64,000 bases of DNA from Polyodon spathula (lineage: Eukaryota > Chordata > Actinopteri > Acipenseriformes > Polyodontidae): positions 19,345,693-19,409,692 of the forward strand of contig NC_054534.1 of NCBI RefSeq assembly GCF_017654505.1, in the 5' to 3' direction. The notes beneath the pieces were generated by a model that did no database searches, had not been told where the DNA came from, and saw only the letters and a list, made by a program, of their open reading frames with translations. A program made the translations under genes and the position numbers. Position 1 is the first letter of the stretch, and each line of letters begins with the position of its first letter. Shown here one piece after another: positions 14,839 through 29,901 of this stretch.

Positions 14839-16157
14839 CACTAGAAGGATCAGAGATATACTCATACCTAGAAGCATGGCAGCAGTCTTTCTTACGGCTA
14901 TATTCAAAACACTGTGAACGGTATAACGAAAGGAGAAACAGTCGGATGTAATTCAGGTTTTTTTTTTATTATTATTGAGTACGCCACAAACCGAAGCATA
15001 TTATATTATATATACACATGTTTATTTACAAATCAAAACAAGAAAATTTAAATAAATACATTTCTGAACATACGTTGGTTTACAAAATACGGTACATGTT
15101 TATAAAACTGAAACGATAGCAATACATTTTTTACTTTTCAACAGCAATCGGTTTATTATCAGATGAGCAAAAGCAACTGAACAACGTGGATAACTAAACT
15201 TTAAAAAAAAAAAAAACATTTTACAGAAGTGCACAGCACAGCACAAGAAGTAAAACAAAGTCTAATTTATTTTTCTTTTTTTTGACAAAATGGTATTCCT
15301 TTACCTGAGTCTAAGGCTGTTCCCAATCAACACAGATAATGTACTTCTCCACGTTGCCTTTCTGCATAGGGCACAGCTGTCTAAAGTTTTATTTTTATTG
15401 CACTTACCAACCTGGCATTGCTGTCTCTTGTGGCTCTCAACAAGGTTGCCAGCTTCAGCTATGGGTACACGCTTGACAGTCTCCCTCTGTTCCAAATGCT
15501 TCTTGTGAAGTTCCTGTGCTAACTACAAAATATATTCCCTCCTTGGTAAATTCTTCTCCGTGCATTCTTTGGAAAGTACCCAGGAGTTGATGGCTGCTAG
15601 GTCCAATACATTGTAAAACACCTGAACAGACCACCGTCGGGAGCCAGCTTTCACAGACTACTTCCATGCCATCTGACCCAAAACATCAACTCCATATTTT
15701 GTTGTGTAGTAAAACTCCACGGTCTCTGGTATTTATTTTTACTAATCCCTATGCTAATCGACTGCCCAAAGCAGCGCAGCTGGCAAGCAGGCACCAGCCT
15801 TCAAAAGGCTGATTGAAAACAATAGACTGTCAGTCATTCACTCAGGCAGAGAGTAGAGACTAATCTGATTACAGCTGAACACACTAAACAAACGGACTGG
15901 TAAATAAAAATAATAAAGAAAAATACTGTTATGTATAATCAAAATACAATTGTTTTCTGTGTGGCCGTCAATGTGACTGCTCCTGGTGCTTTTAGGTATA
16001 ATGTAATAAATCTCCTTTATTTCTGCAGTCCCACATTTCATGCTTTGTAAGAATATGTAATAGTCGTGTAACACAGCCCCATATGTGTTACACAACTGGA
16101 GAAAATTACATTTTAAAACCAAAAACCGCCAAAATGACCACCATGAGGCTTCTAGTG
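14839..16157 (-). mobile_element. piggyBac-like element, internally deleted, nested in Tc1-like B
   Basis: The element begins and ends with inverted CACTAGAAG (left CACTAGAAGGATCA, right on the minus strand CACTAGAAGCCTCA). It is flanked by TTGA on the left (14835-14838) and TTAA on the right (16158-16161), the piggyBac target duplication with one mutation. It encodes only the C-terminal part of a piggyBac transposase on the minus strand. At 1319 bp it is about half the usual 2.3-2.5 kb. The interior between about 15730 and 16150 shows no transposase homology. Confidence 0.85.
15301..15725 (-). pseudogene. piggyBac transposase, C-terminal fragment
   Basis: On the minus strand from about 15725 the reading is EFYYTTKYGVDVLGQMAWK, a stop, then SVKAGSRRWSVQVFYNVLDL and a frame carrying ECTEKN. 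This matches the last part of the DDE_Tnp_1_7 domain. The final frame (15495-15301) holds the cysteine-rich tail CQVGKC-x8-CALCRK typical of the piggyBac C-terminal zinc-binding domain. The N-terminal two-thirds, with most catalytic Asp residues, is missing, and two stops interrupt what remains. Confidence 0.85.
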
Positions 16158-16472
16158 TTAAACCCCTTTGAGTACACGCAGGCTGAAACCGTTTCACTAA
16201 TTTTGTGACCTTTCAAACAAATCACCTGAGCTGATTTAGGGCTGCAGTAGCAAACGGCTTGAACATTTATGAACTGAGATTTAATCTGTTTTTCTCTGTA
16301 AGTCTTACTTATGTACTATATGCATTTTTTAACTTCATCAATGTGGAGTAGGTTGTGTAGATTCTACATGTAAAGTCTAATTTGAAAGCGTCGTGGAGTA
16401 CGCTCAGGTGCCAACAGCATGTGAAAACTTTGCAGGGGGGTGAATACTCCTGCAAACCATTATATATACAAA

Positions 16473-17495
<1,023 letters not shown>

Positions 17496-17575
17496 ATACA
17501 GTATGCTCATTTTATCTTGAAGCAATTGATTTGAGAAAAGGAAATTGTACTGTTAATACTGCTTGTTCTTTTCAG

Positions 17576-17686
17576 GGAGCTGGCTGCACTGCTCTGGTGG
17601 TAGCTGTGGTTGCGAAGAAGTTAGAACTAACTAAAGCTGAAAAACATGTGCATAATTTTATGATGGACACGCAGCTAACTAAAAGA
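17576..17686 (+). CDS. KCNN2: KCNN2 exon: S6 and start of calmodulin-binding domain
   Basis: The exon has 37 codons, starts in phase 0 after TTTTCAG and ends with Arg before GTAAGT. It encodes [20 protein letters not shown], the remainder of the S6 gate-lining helix, then [17 protein letters not shown], the first helix of the domain that holds calmodulin constitutively. The sequence differs from mammalian SK2 at one place here (AKK for ARK). A truncated Tc1-like copy ends about 80 bp upstream, but the acceptor pyrimidine tract is intact. Confidence 0.96.
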
Positions 17687-19760
<2,074 letters not shown>

Positions 19761-21017
19761 GGGGTAGATGTGCTAAGATGGGCCAGTCACAGTGCAAACA
19801 TACTGCAATTTGCGTTTTCGTTGCGACAATTTGCAAAGTATTCATTTTGTCGTATGTACTAAGAGAAAATATGTTAATGAAAAAAGCCGCAATATACTCA
19901 TTTAAATATCTGTTGCATTTTCTTAATGAGATTTCTAGCATTGCGAGAGTCATGTGACATTATTTAAATAAATAGCGGCAGTTAAGTTGTGGTTTGCTGC
20001 AGCAAAGGGTGCCCGAAGGATAACGTCTATACGTGCAAAGGTGCACGAATCAAAATAACATTGCTTTTGTTAAATCTAAATGTCATCTGTACAATGCATT
20101 CTGTTCCGTTTTCATTTTACTTATTTTTAATTCTGTTATGTATAAAAAAATTCTATAGTGGGGCTCCCACCTTCACCCCCAAAAAGCTTTTCATAATCAT
20201 ACAGTAGCCCCTCACTAAACCGAACATGTTTGTTCGACCTAATGAGGTGTCGGGTTTAAAAATAATACAATAAAATTGCACACACACACATTTATAGTGC
20301 TCAGATCATTTTAATCATTACGCTGAAATAACACTAATGTGTTTTGGGTAGGTTACACATTACATAAAAATATTTCTGTACATTAGGCCTATACAGTACA
20401 GTAGTAAAATCAAACAAATACCTAGTGCACTTTCTTTTTACTTTAGCCTGCTGTAGGCAACCAGTGACACAAAATAAATCATGCTGCTGCATTGTACAAT
20501 GCGAATAAAAAATCATTTTAAATTGAAACAATTATTTTGGCTTGTTTTTTTTTTGGTTTGTTTTTGTTTTAATCATTATTATTTTTACATTGGCCTACTT
20601 AGAAGCCTAGACAATTAACACAAACTAGATCATGGTCCTATACAGATGTTTAGAATGAGCTGGAGGGGTTAGCGGCACCTGTGTGCAGTATATTGTGCCT
20701 GTTTAAAACACGCTTTCAAAAGTTCTTAACAAATTGTTGGAATTGTAAGTGTTGCAATTTAGCTTTAGTACATCTCATTATAATATTTGAAAACCCTCAT
20801 TTGCACTATCTCCACCACGTTTTTGTGAATTTAGCAGGAACGCCCATAATTACATACTCATCTAAGGTTGAACTGCAAAGAAAAACTGTCACCGCACTCC
20901 CTAAAAAGCCACTAACAGCATTGTGCTTGTTTAGTACATTTCACTCTAGACTTGTGACTCGTTTGCAACTGGTTTGCGACTGTTGAGACAGCCGTAACAC
21001 TTTCGTACATCTACCCC
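19761..21017. mobile_element. PIF/Harbinger-like non-autonomous element (1257 bp)
   Basis: Inverted ends read GGGGTAGATGTGCTAAGATG on the left and, on the minus strand, GGGGTAGATGTACGAAAGTG on the right. The element is flanked on both sides by AGA (19758-19760 and 21018-21020), a 3-bp duplication as expected for PIF/Harbinger. Subterminal TTGC/GCAA motifs such as TTTGCGAC recur near both ends. No transposase or Myb-like protein was recognised inside. It lies in the intron between the calmodulin-domain exons, 174 bp after the donor site. Confidence 0.7.
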
Positions 21018-24000
21018 AGAGACCGGATTCAGTTAATACTTGATTAATATAAATATAAAAAGCCTAATATTACAATATAAAAAAATATATATTGTTGCTT
21101 GTAAAATGTATTTGATGTGATTGTACATTTGTGATTAATTGTACAACTAAAAACCAAAAATATATATTTAAAAGAAGTGGAGAAGGGTTGAGAGGAAGTT
21201 AAAACATTATTGGGCTATTTCACAAAACATTTACTACTGCTCTAAGTTTGCACCAATTTTTGTAACAGAAGAAAGAAATAGCAAACTGAACAAGGAAGAA
21301 AGAGGTGCATGCTAAATGAAATTATTTGAAGTTTTTTTTTTTTTTTTTTTTTTTTAATAGAACAAACTGGTGTTAACTTAACATAATGTTACATGCTTTG
21401 TGAACGTGACCCAGTGCATTTAATTAATGTTGTCAATCCTTGCTAACATATAGAAAAGATACATACTGTACTTCCTAGCTAGTTAGGGTCCTTTGGTTAG
21501 CTTCAATACTTTTTTTTTTTTTTTTTCCAACTGTTCCTATCATTGCAGATTAGAGGTTTTCATTCTTAATGAGTTTTGGAAATGTATAATTTGTCCACTT
21601 AAAGAAGTATGCTGTTCCACTCAGTGTACCTTACAGTGCAATCTCTCTGTGCTCTGAGTTGGATACCTTTAAATGACATAGTGTTCTCTCTTTACGGTGT
21701 AACAAACATCTTCTTACCTCTTATTAGCACAATTAACTTTATCATGAAGCCCTTTTTGCTAATTGTCCAGAATGTATTTTCACATTGTCCAAGATGAAAC
21801 CCGTTTAACCTGCCACCACATTAGAATTCAAAGGACCGTATGAAACAGGACCCCACCTGACACCCCACATAGAATCCTTGAGAGCTTCAGGTCGGGTCCT
21901 GCTTTCTGCTGTAACGGAAATTTGTTTATAATGTTGTTTCAGGATAAATTACTTTTTTCTAATGAGAATTTTCAATGCATGTTGCTGTTTTCTATTAATG
22001 TCAGGTATCATATGACTGATGGCTACATATGTAATGAAATATGCTAATAAACAGGCACTGCTTTTCTTTTTAGTGTTATCTGTAGTGTTTTACAGTGGCA
22101 AATGGAAAAAAAAAACAGCTTTTACAGTTTAATACTCAATACCTTTAACCCACTTGAGTGCTCAGGAATAGCTGAAGATCAATCTAGATTTTTTTGTTTT
22201 GTTTTTGTGTTTGTTTCTTTTGCCTAAAAGAATGGTCTGCTTTAATGCCCCCATTCTAATAGATTACATTATTGTCTTGACTTACCCGTTCCCTTTGTGC
22301 TACTTTGTTTTGTTTATATTTTCTTTCTTTTGTTTTGTCTTTTTTTTTTTGTTTCAACAAAATGAAACTAGAGCTCGGAAGTAAGTTTGTATGAGCCGTT
22401 CTTCAAAAAATGTTCTGTGCATGCATCAGAGAGATCCTATTCCCTGTCAATCAAATGGTATGCCATGGAAACCTATTCCAAAATCATGATCCTATCCATG
22501 ATAAGTGGAATTCACTGCACACATAATGGCACAGTGTGTTCCATTTGAAAGCATACTGCTGTATTTGCACTAGTTTCTATTATTGCCCTCACTTGCAGCT
22601 AAACCAACCACAGATATAAATTTACTGGGACCAAATCACAAAGGTGTTGGTCACTCACATAATTGTTTTTGTTCTGTTTTTCAGCAAATGCATGTGCATT
22701 CCTAGATATGCACCACATTAAAAACCCTGCATCAAATATTGCTGTAAATAAATGGATCTGTTGTCTTGTTAGGTGTTTGTGAGACTTGTTGTTCAGAAGT
22801 GCATTGTGCATCAGATTGTAAAATATCTCTGTTACACAAAAGCATGTGAGCTTGCATTTCCACACAATAAAAACCACAATCAGTGTTGTCCTGCATATTC
22901 ACAGTAGCTTTGAAAATCAAGCCCGATATTTTAAATATCATTTCAAAATTAGCTATAAATTCACCTACATTAAAATAATTACAGTGAAATACTATATTGT
23001 TTATTGTTTACTACATTATAAAGTATTTATGAAATACAGTAAATGCTGTATAAGCAACTAGTGTAGAGGACTTTGGTTTGCTTGTTTGTTTAGAAGTGGC
23101 TCTGATTGATCAAAATTACCCAGTTCCTGCCTATTATGGTCATACTGGATGTATATAACTTAAACATAAATACATATATAAGTATTGTATGTTATTTATA
23201 ACGTAATAGCATTTAAACATTTTTATGGAGATGAACCACACAACCTGAATAGTAAAGAATTGAGATGGCTAATAGCCACCGTACAAAAAAGAAAAAAAAA
23301 AAGTATAAATACAATAATAAACACCTCCTGAAGTGTTATTTGGCCAGACAAGGTCTATCATATATAGTTGTGTGGTAATATAATACAGTAATGGGGCTGA
23401 GGGATTGATCAGGCTTGTGAGTAAAGGGTCTGCCAGCCACTCGTGACTTTTCACACCTTTGCTCACTTGTGATGACAAATTTAATAAGCTTATGTGACAT
23501 TGCCTAACATATATTGTGAACATATACTTTATAACCAGCTCATTGTATATTAAGTTAAATTAGATACTCCCATTTGTAGTCTTGTGTAGAGCAACCCAAT
23601 AACAAACCAAAATATAAGGGATTCAATTTAGTGGGGTCCCATTTGAGGAGAACAGCCCCAAAACAAGGCCCAGCACAGCTAAAACACTTCACTTGCTTCT
23701 GTGAAGTTTTAATTTGTTAAGCCCCTGACTGGTGGATAATTCCTTGTATGAAAATTGTGTATTCATCATTAAAGCTTTTTTTCAGCATTGATAAAAGACC
23801 ATAAAGTTAATGAAATATTCCAAAGTTAATGTGAAATGAAATATTTCAGTAAAGCTGATCATCCTACATCTAAGGCACACACATTATAGTTAATACACAT
23901 TTGAGTTTTAAAGGTATATATTATGGGGGTTCGTTATAGCCTGTACCTATTTTTAGACCATTAAATGCAGCAAAATAAGCCTTTTTTCTGTTCTTTTTTT

Positions 24001-25302
24001 TTTTTTACTGTGAAAAAAGTATCGACCTTGTCATAAGGCTTCTAGGTATTAAAATGTGTTTGCAGAATTCCACACAATTTTTCATTTATTACTTTTACAA
24101 TCAAGTATGCATTTGCCAGACCTGGCATTTTTCGTAAAAGAAAATGTAAGATCTTCAAGAGAAAAGCACTCAGAAACACACTGTTAATTTACACAAACAA
24201 CCAAATAGACCCAAGAGTGCCAAGGGGAGCTATAATAAAGCAAGGACCCCCCCTTCAGTTACACATGCTAATTACTAAGTCTGCTGGATTGCTGTAAAAT
24301 GCATTTAATGAACTAAGGCCTTTCTACAAAGTGACATGCACAGCCATGTGTATAAATAGGAAAATCAAAATAAGCATTTGCTAAAGTGACTGTAAAAACA
24401 GAAAGTTAGTGGTAAGAAGAAAAAAATAAAATAAAAAAATAACAGATCAAGATCTAGTTTGTTACAATTTGTATTCCGATACATAACGCTATGATTTCGT
24501 TAGCAATATCCAAAAGAATATATATATGATATATATATAATATATATATAATGATATATATAATATATATATATATATATATAACGTGCAGAATCACAGA
24601 TGATCTCAGATCAGTAGATGAAACTGATGTGTCTAAACATCACTAAGAACTAGTGTTTAAACAGAATAAATGTGCAAAAATGTGATACGGGCTGCTTAAG
24701 GAGTCCTCAGTAAACAGGTTACAATGTTACACATCAAACAAATGACCACATACTGTATTGCTTTAGCTGCAAGTTAATAATTTGTTTTTTATATCGGTCA
24801 GAATCTTGCTTATCACTGACTCTCCATCAGGTCCAGGCACCTTCTAATCCATTCCATTTCAGACTGAACAGAGCCAACTCCTGTATCTAGTCACTTAGGC
24901 ATAGGAATAACCTAATTTCCCAATCATCCAAACAGGTTGCACAGTGCCTAAATTCAGAACTTCCTATGTCTATTTGTCATGGTACTGAAGTTTTTGAGAA
25001 TTGTTTCTGGCTTGTGTTTCATACTGGTAAAAAAAAAATAAATAAATAAATAAACTATATTAAATTGTTTAAACATATGGCAAACAATGCTCAGTGAACA
25101 TGTAACATCTCTCTTGCTATTTGCTTTATTTTGCGGTGTGGTGAAAGCATGCGTCTCATTTATTCAACTACATAACTAACTGGATTATGATGCCAAAGCA
25201 ACACAAGCATTGTCCATGTGGATGTATGTTCTGTGCATGATTTCTGGAGACCACAGTGAAATGAGCTGTTTAGTGACTGCTTTTCAAAAATTCCACATCT
25301 AG
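21018..25302. other. KCNN2 intron, mostly featureless, with T runs and an AT-rich repeat
   Basis: Contains poly-T runs near 21333-21356 and 21511-21526, and a compound ATATAT/GATATA microsatellite at 24518-24583. No other mobile element or RNA gene was recognised. Confidence 0.7.
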
Positions 25303-25372
25303 ATTAAGAAGCGTAAAAATGGAACAACGAAAGCTGAATGATCAAGCAAACACTTTGGTGGACCTGGCTAAG
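25303..25372 (+). CDS. KCNN2: KCNN2 exon: C-terminal helix after the calmodulin-binding domain
   Basis: This small exon supplies the A that completes the split Gln codon and then encodes [20 protein letters not shown] followed by LAK. It is identical to the mammalian SK2 sequence as I know it. It sits between TCTAG and GTTAGT. The helix links the calmodulin-binding domain to the C-terminal coiled coil and assembly region. Confidence 0.95.
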
Positions 25373-26119
25373 GTTAGTACAGTTCAAAAGCAATCCATTA
25401 TTTGTCTTGAATGCTTATTACATAAAAAGGAGAACTGGGCAACTCTGGAATTTCTACTTCTATAAAATCTATGTTAGGTAGAGTAGCTAAAGTGAAACGG
25501 CTTTGGAGATGTCATACATCAAATGAAATATAATTAAGTGGTCTTTTTGTGCCCTTTTAACATTAAAGGGGTCATTGCAGTTGTCTCGTTGCAAACAAAG
25601 GCTTTGATGATCACCTTGTGGAAACCTCCAAAAAGGTACACATTATCATGCAATTGACAGGATACACGCTATGGCAAAGCACTATCCTGTAATACGCATT
25701 GTCAAAAATGTCCTTATGTTGTTTTTACTACCTCATTTATCCCCCCCCCCCCAAAAAAAAAAAAAAATATGCTAATTACACTTTGGTGTAAAGACCTTAA
25801 CCATGATCTTTTCATTTGGAATACAATATAATAGTACTACCATATAACACGCTATCTTGAGAATTCAGATGCAGTTGCTGCTGTGCATAGCATTAATTGG
25901 AGAATAGACAGAGGTTAAAAAAACACATTTTCATTGATTATAATTATGATGTATCTGGAATGTTTAGATTAGCAAAAATCTGACATTTTATTTTTAAAAA
26001 ATGTTGGAAGTTATGCATGTATTAGTTAAAACTTCAGTGTATAAAAGTACATGTATGACTAGTGTAGAAAATGTTAAAAACTTTTTTTTTTGCTTTTTAG
26101 AAACACAAAATGATACAGA
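25373..26119. other. KCNN2 intron, nothing recognised
   Basis: Low-complexity C10A14 run at 25741-25767. No other feature identified. Confidence 0.7.
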
Positions 26120-26479
26120 TAACAATACAACCTAACTCAGTTTTGGAGCTCTGACTATACACCAATAGATCCCTGATTAACCCACAGGACGGCTAAGCCG
26201 TTTACCTGTTACACAACACAATAATTCACACAGGTTTCACACAGCCCTACCCATTGATTGCTCGGAAGCAGACCACACCATCTGCCTCCCTCCACTCAGC
26301 AGCCTAGAACAGACTGGCTGCCTCTCTTAAATACCCTGCACCTGGCTCCAATTTACAATTAGCACCAGGTGCAGGGGATTATCTAAATAATAAAACAATT
26401 AACACCCTTAGCCCATTCACCCAAAACACGCATTCTCACATGTTTTTAGCAGGGAGGAATTTTAACCCCTTCCCTGCTA

Positions 26480-26481
<2 letters not shown>
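26120..26481 (-). mobile_element. LTR-like remnant
   Basis: On the minus strand, about 120 bp of GTTAATTG-rich sequence precedes CACCTGGTGCTAATTGTAAA and then CAGGTGCAGGGTATTTAAGA. The last block is a TATA-like promoter followed by GC-rich leader sequence. This resembles U3 and R of a vertebrate LTR. Exact ends are not clear because a long (TA)n array abuts the U3 side. Confidence 0.45.
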
Positions 26482-26545
<64 letters not shown>

Positions 26546-26561
26546 TATATATATATATATA
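26482..26561. repeat. (TA)n microsatellite
   Basis: About 80 bp of AT dinucleotides with one AATT interruption. Confidence 0.97.
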
Positions 26562-27071
26562 GGGTGTCCGAATACGTTTCTCGAACATGTAGCTATGACA
26601 GGTCACCTGTGATAAAGTTTAGTTTCAATAAAGATAGACCAAATGAATGTCAGTACTTCAGACTTTTCCTTAGTCAACATATGGTTATTGGGGACAAATA
26701 GTAAAAACAAATTTAAAAAAAAGAAAAAAAACATATGTTTGTACTTGAAAAGTAATTAAGAATTAGTAACAGAGTGCATTCAGACAGCAAATCACAGAGT
26801 GTCTATATATAAGCATAAAACAATGTAATTCATAATGGTAAAAACATATTCAAACTGGAGATGCAAGCCCTTGCTTGTTTGATTGTTTTATTACCTTTTA
26901 TATTTTCTTATGATGTTTGCAACCATTTTGCGTGGGTTGAGATCTCATACTCCAATATGAGACTGAATCATTTTTCTCCATACAAGCTGCCACTGTACAT
27001 GGCTTTGAGCTTGCATAAGACATCTTTGTTTTTAGCCATTCTGTGTGCTTCCTGATTCAAGAAAAAAATAA

Positions 27072-27073
27072 TG

Positions 27074-27146
<73 letters not shown>

Positions 27147-27151
27147 ATGTG
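27072..27151. repeat. Compound microsatellite (TA)n-(GT)n-(GTAT)n near the last exon
   Basis: TA array followed by GT and ATGT tetramer repeats, ending about 57 bp before the acceptor of the terminal KCNN2 exon. Confidence 0.95.
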
Positions 27152-27208
27152 GCTACCCTAGCCATAATAGCTTTCTTGCTAATACCTTTTCTCTGTTTCT
27201 GCCATTAG

Positions 27209-27496
27209 ACACAAAATATCATGTATGACATGATTTCAGACTTGAACGAAAGGGGTGAAGACTTTGAGAAGAGGGTTGTTAACCTGGAAACTAAACTAGA
27301 AACATTAATAGGGAGCATACAAGCTCTCCCTGTACTGCTTAGCCAGACAATTAGCCAACACCAGAGAGAGTTTCTCGAAGTTCAAATGCAATCCCACGAC
27401 AAGCAAGCTGCCTGCAGTGCTGAGCGATCGCAGTCCTTATCCAGACAAAGGAGGTCCTCTTCAACAACACCGCCAACTTCATCAGAAAGTAGCTAG
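27209..27496 (+). CDS. KCNN2: KCNN2 terminal exon: coiled coil and C-terminus
   Basis: The exon has 95 codons plus TAG (27494-27496). It starts [20 protein letters not shown], with heptad-like hydrophobic spacing through [20 protein letters not shown], then [20 protein letters not shown]. It ends with a basic SRQRRSSS stretch and [10 protein letters not shown]. The C-terminal coiled coil takes part in channel assembly and in binding regulators such as protein kinase CK2 and PP2A in mammals. The start and end match mammalian SK2, while the middle ([15 protein letters not shown]) has diverged most. The acceptor is CATTAG. Confidence 0.95.
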   Translation, partial: TQNIMYDMISDLNERGEDFEKRVVNLETKLETLIGSIQALPVLLSQTISQHQREFLEVQMQSHDKQAACSAERSQSLSRQRRSSSTTPPTSSESS

Positions 27497-28110
27497 TTGA
27501 CTAATATACCCACAAGATAAAGACTTTTTGCCATCATATGGTCAATATTTTAGCTTTTATTGTAAAGCCCTATGGTTTTAATCAGTGTTATCCGGGTTCT
27601 GATGTCAGAATCCAGGGAACCTGAACAAAAATGTTTTAGGCCAAAACAAGTGAGAATTGTTTTTTTTTTCTTTTTTTTTTTTCTTTTTTAGATGCACAGT
27701 GCACCTACCATTGCTATATAGATTGTTTCTTCTGTAATTACACTACCTTTTTTATTTATGTATGTCAATGAACTTTACTATTATATAAGATAATATAATA
27801 AAATATTTAATTTCTGCTTAGTTTTTTGGTTGAATTTGGAGTTCAAATGAGTTCCGAAGTAATAAATGTTTGTATCGTCAAAGAAATCAAGAACAGTTAT
27901 GTTCATTTGCTGTTGTTTTGATGAAACAATTCTAAAGAAAACAAATTATGGAAAATCAGTAAAAAAAAAAAAAAAAAGATTATTATTTTACATCTGTATG
28001 CTGATGATTTTGGACCAAGAGATAGCCTCTGTTTTAACTGATGTTTGTTCTAGTCATGGCACTCAACACTTTAAATCATACTGCTTGTGAAATAAAGTTG
28101 CTAATAGTAT
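27497..28110 (+). other. KCNN2: KCNN2 3' UTR (probable)
   Basis: AT-rich sequence after the stop with a T-rich run at 27660-27691. Polyadenylation signals are AATAAA at 27797-27802, 27861-27866 and 28091-28096. The true cleavage site cannot be set from sequence alone. Confidence 0.6.
28091..28096 (+). promoter_or_regulatory. Polyadenylation signal AATAAA
   Basis: The last of three AATAAA hexamers within 600 bp of the KCNN2 stop codon. It is followed by GT-rich TTGCTAATAGTATGTAAG. Confidence 0.5.
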
Positions 28111-29525
28111 GTAAGTAACATTTATGCATACAAAATGACAGATGCCCAATATACCCACAGGTTCTGATGCTCACAATTACTTGCAATAACAAATGCCCAG
28201 AACAAGTTTCTTTCCAGTTTAAAAAGTGATTTGTAAATGGATGTACAGAGGGCCTCCAGACTGGCTCTAAGTAATATTGTTCCTTTTTTTAATCATAACT
28301 GGATAAGCAATTTTCTAAATACGTAAGTGTAACATACAGACACAATAACACGCACCATACACCACCATGCACTCCATAAACTGTGCTAAAGAAGATCTGC
28401 AGCAAGTTTCCTCACAACTGGACAAGTGGTTATGTATATGAAAAATGTAACGTTGACATTCAGACAGGCAGTCAGACAGAATAACACCATAAATATACTC
28501 CCCCAATTATGATACACCCATTAGCATGTGCTAAACAGGCAAACTTCCACATAGTTGGACTTAGATATGGACTTGTGTCCACTTCACAGCATAACCAACA
28601 GGAAATGAGAGGTACTATACATCTACATAGTCTAAATATTGCTTTCTGTGGAGACTTTTCCCATCTAGTATGTTATAAAACCAGTCAAAAAGTCATACAC
28701 TGTGCTTTAGATTTACTAAAATTGTATTACAGAGAGCATTACTCAGACATGTTTAAGTTTTGTGTATGAGATTTCTGCCTCATTAAATTTATGTAGTTCA
28801 TTCGGAATCCAGACGAACAATCTAGTCGGTTTTTTTTTTTGTTTTGTTTTTTTTGCATATGGCCAGACTTAAGGCCATATCCAAAACACATTATTACGCT
28901 AACATAAGCATTCACTGGCCTGCCCTCGATTCATTCAGCTGGAGGCTTGCCATAATTCAAGGGCACAGGCAAAAGCCCCCATTCACTAAATCCTAACTGA
29001 AGTCTTGCCTGAGACTATTTGTTTTCTTCTCTGTCTTCTCAGCACATTATTTTGCTCCAGTGGCCTTTTGCTGTAGTAGTCTTTTTTTTTATTAAAATTG
29101 ACTTCAACTGAAGATGGCTTTGAAAGCCAGTCTAAACTGAATAAACATTCCCACAAAGCTGTTACTTTAAACCTACAGTATTCCACCTATCATATATCCA
29201 TTCTGGATATAAAGTGTTTGGTTTCTGTTGGTTTTCACAATAACTTTTGGTTATCTCTGTTGGTCCTGCTGTAGTTTCATTTTAAGTTAAAAACCCATTT
29301 GATTATACAATCACTCCACTCCGGCACTCATCTGGACCTAATTTGGGTTTGGACTGAAAGGTCTATTGCTGATGTCATAAGATCTGTGTATAACGCTCTC
29401 CTAGTAACCACAAGGCAAACCTGGAGATGGTGGCAGCTGCAAATGCAATAGGGCCATGGCCAGAGCCAAGTCATACAAAGAAAAATTGGTGTTTTCATTT
29501 AAATTAGATTAAAAGTAGTGGGGTT
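28111..29525. other. Intergenic sequence, nothing recognised
   Basis: No domain-bearing frame, RNA gene or clear repeat was identified downstream of KCNN2 in this stretch. Confidence 0.65.
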
Positions 29526-29901
29526 AAGAAAAATAAAGGCCCCCCCCATGTATTGCTACAACTATTTAAATAACATATCTGTAATTTTAATTTTCCTTGT
29601 TAACATCCTGACAACTTTTTATACTTATAACTTGCACTAAAATGCACTATACAGCAGAAATGATCTATGATGGGGTATGGAAAAGAAAAGCCAGAGTACT
29701 TGTTATGTTTTTTTTTTTTTTAATTGCTCTTCTTGCAGTAATTTACTCTCAAACCCCAATGACTAGAAAAGATCTTTGAAACAGACATTAAAGTTATATG
29801 TGTACAAAGCTGTTAGGATACTAACGAAGAAAAGAGAAATAACAGGTATGTTATTTAAGCAGTTGTAGCAACGCATGGGGACGTATAACACAATATTTTT
29901 T
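29526..29901. mobile_element. MITE family M1, copy 1
   Basis: Long inverted ends: the left arm contains TTGCTACAACTATTTAAATA and the right arm, on the minus strand, GTTATACGTCCCCATGCGTT followed by GCTACAACTGCTTAAATAAC. The core AAAAGCCAG, poly-T and GCTCTTCTTGCAGT is shared with the copy at 53537-53996, which lies in the opposite orientation. No transposase is encoded. Confidence 0.75.
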
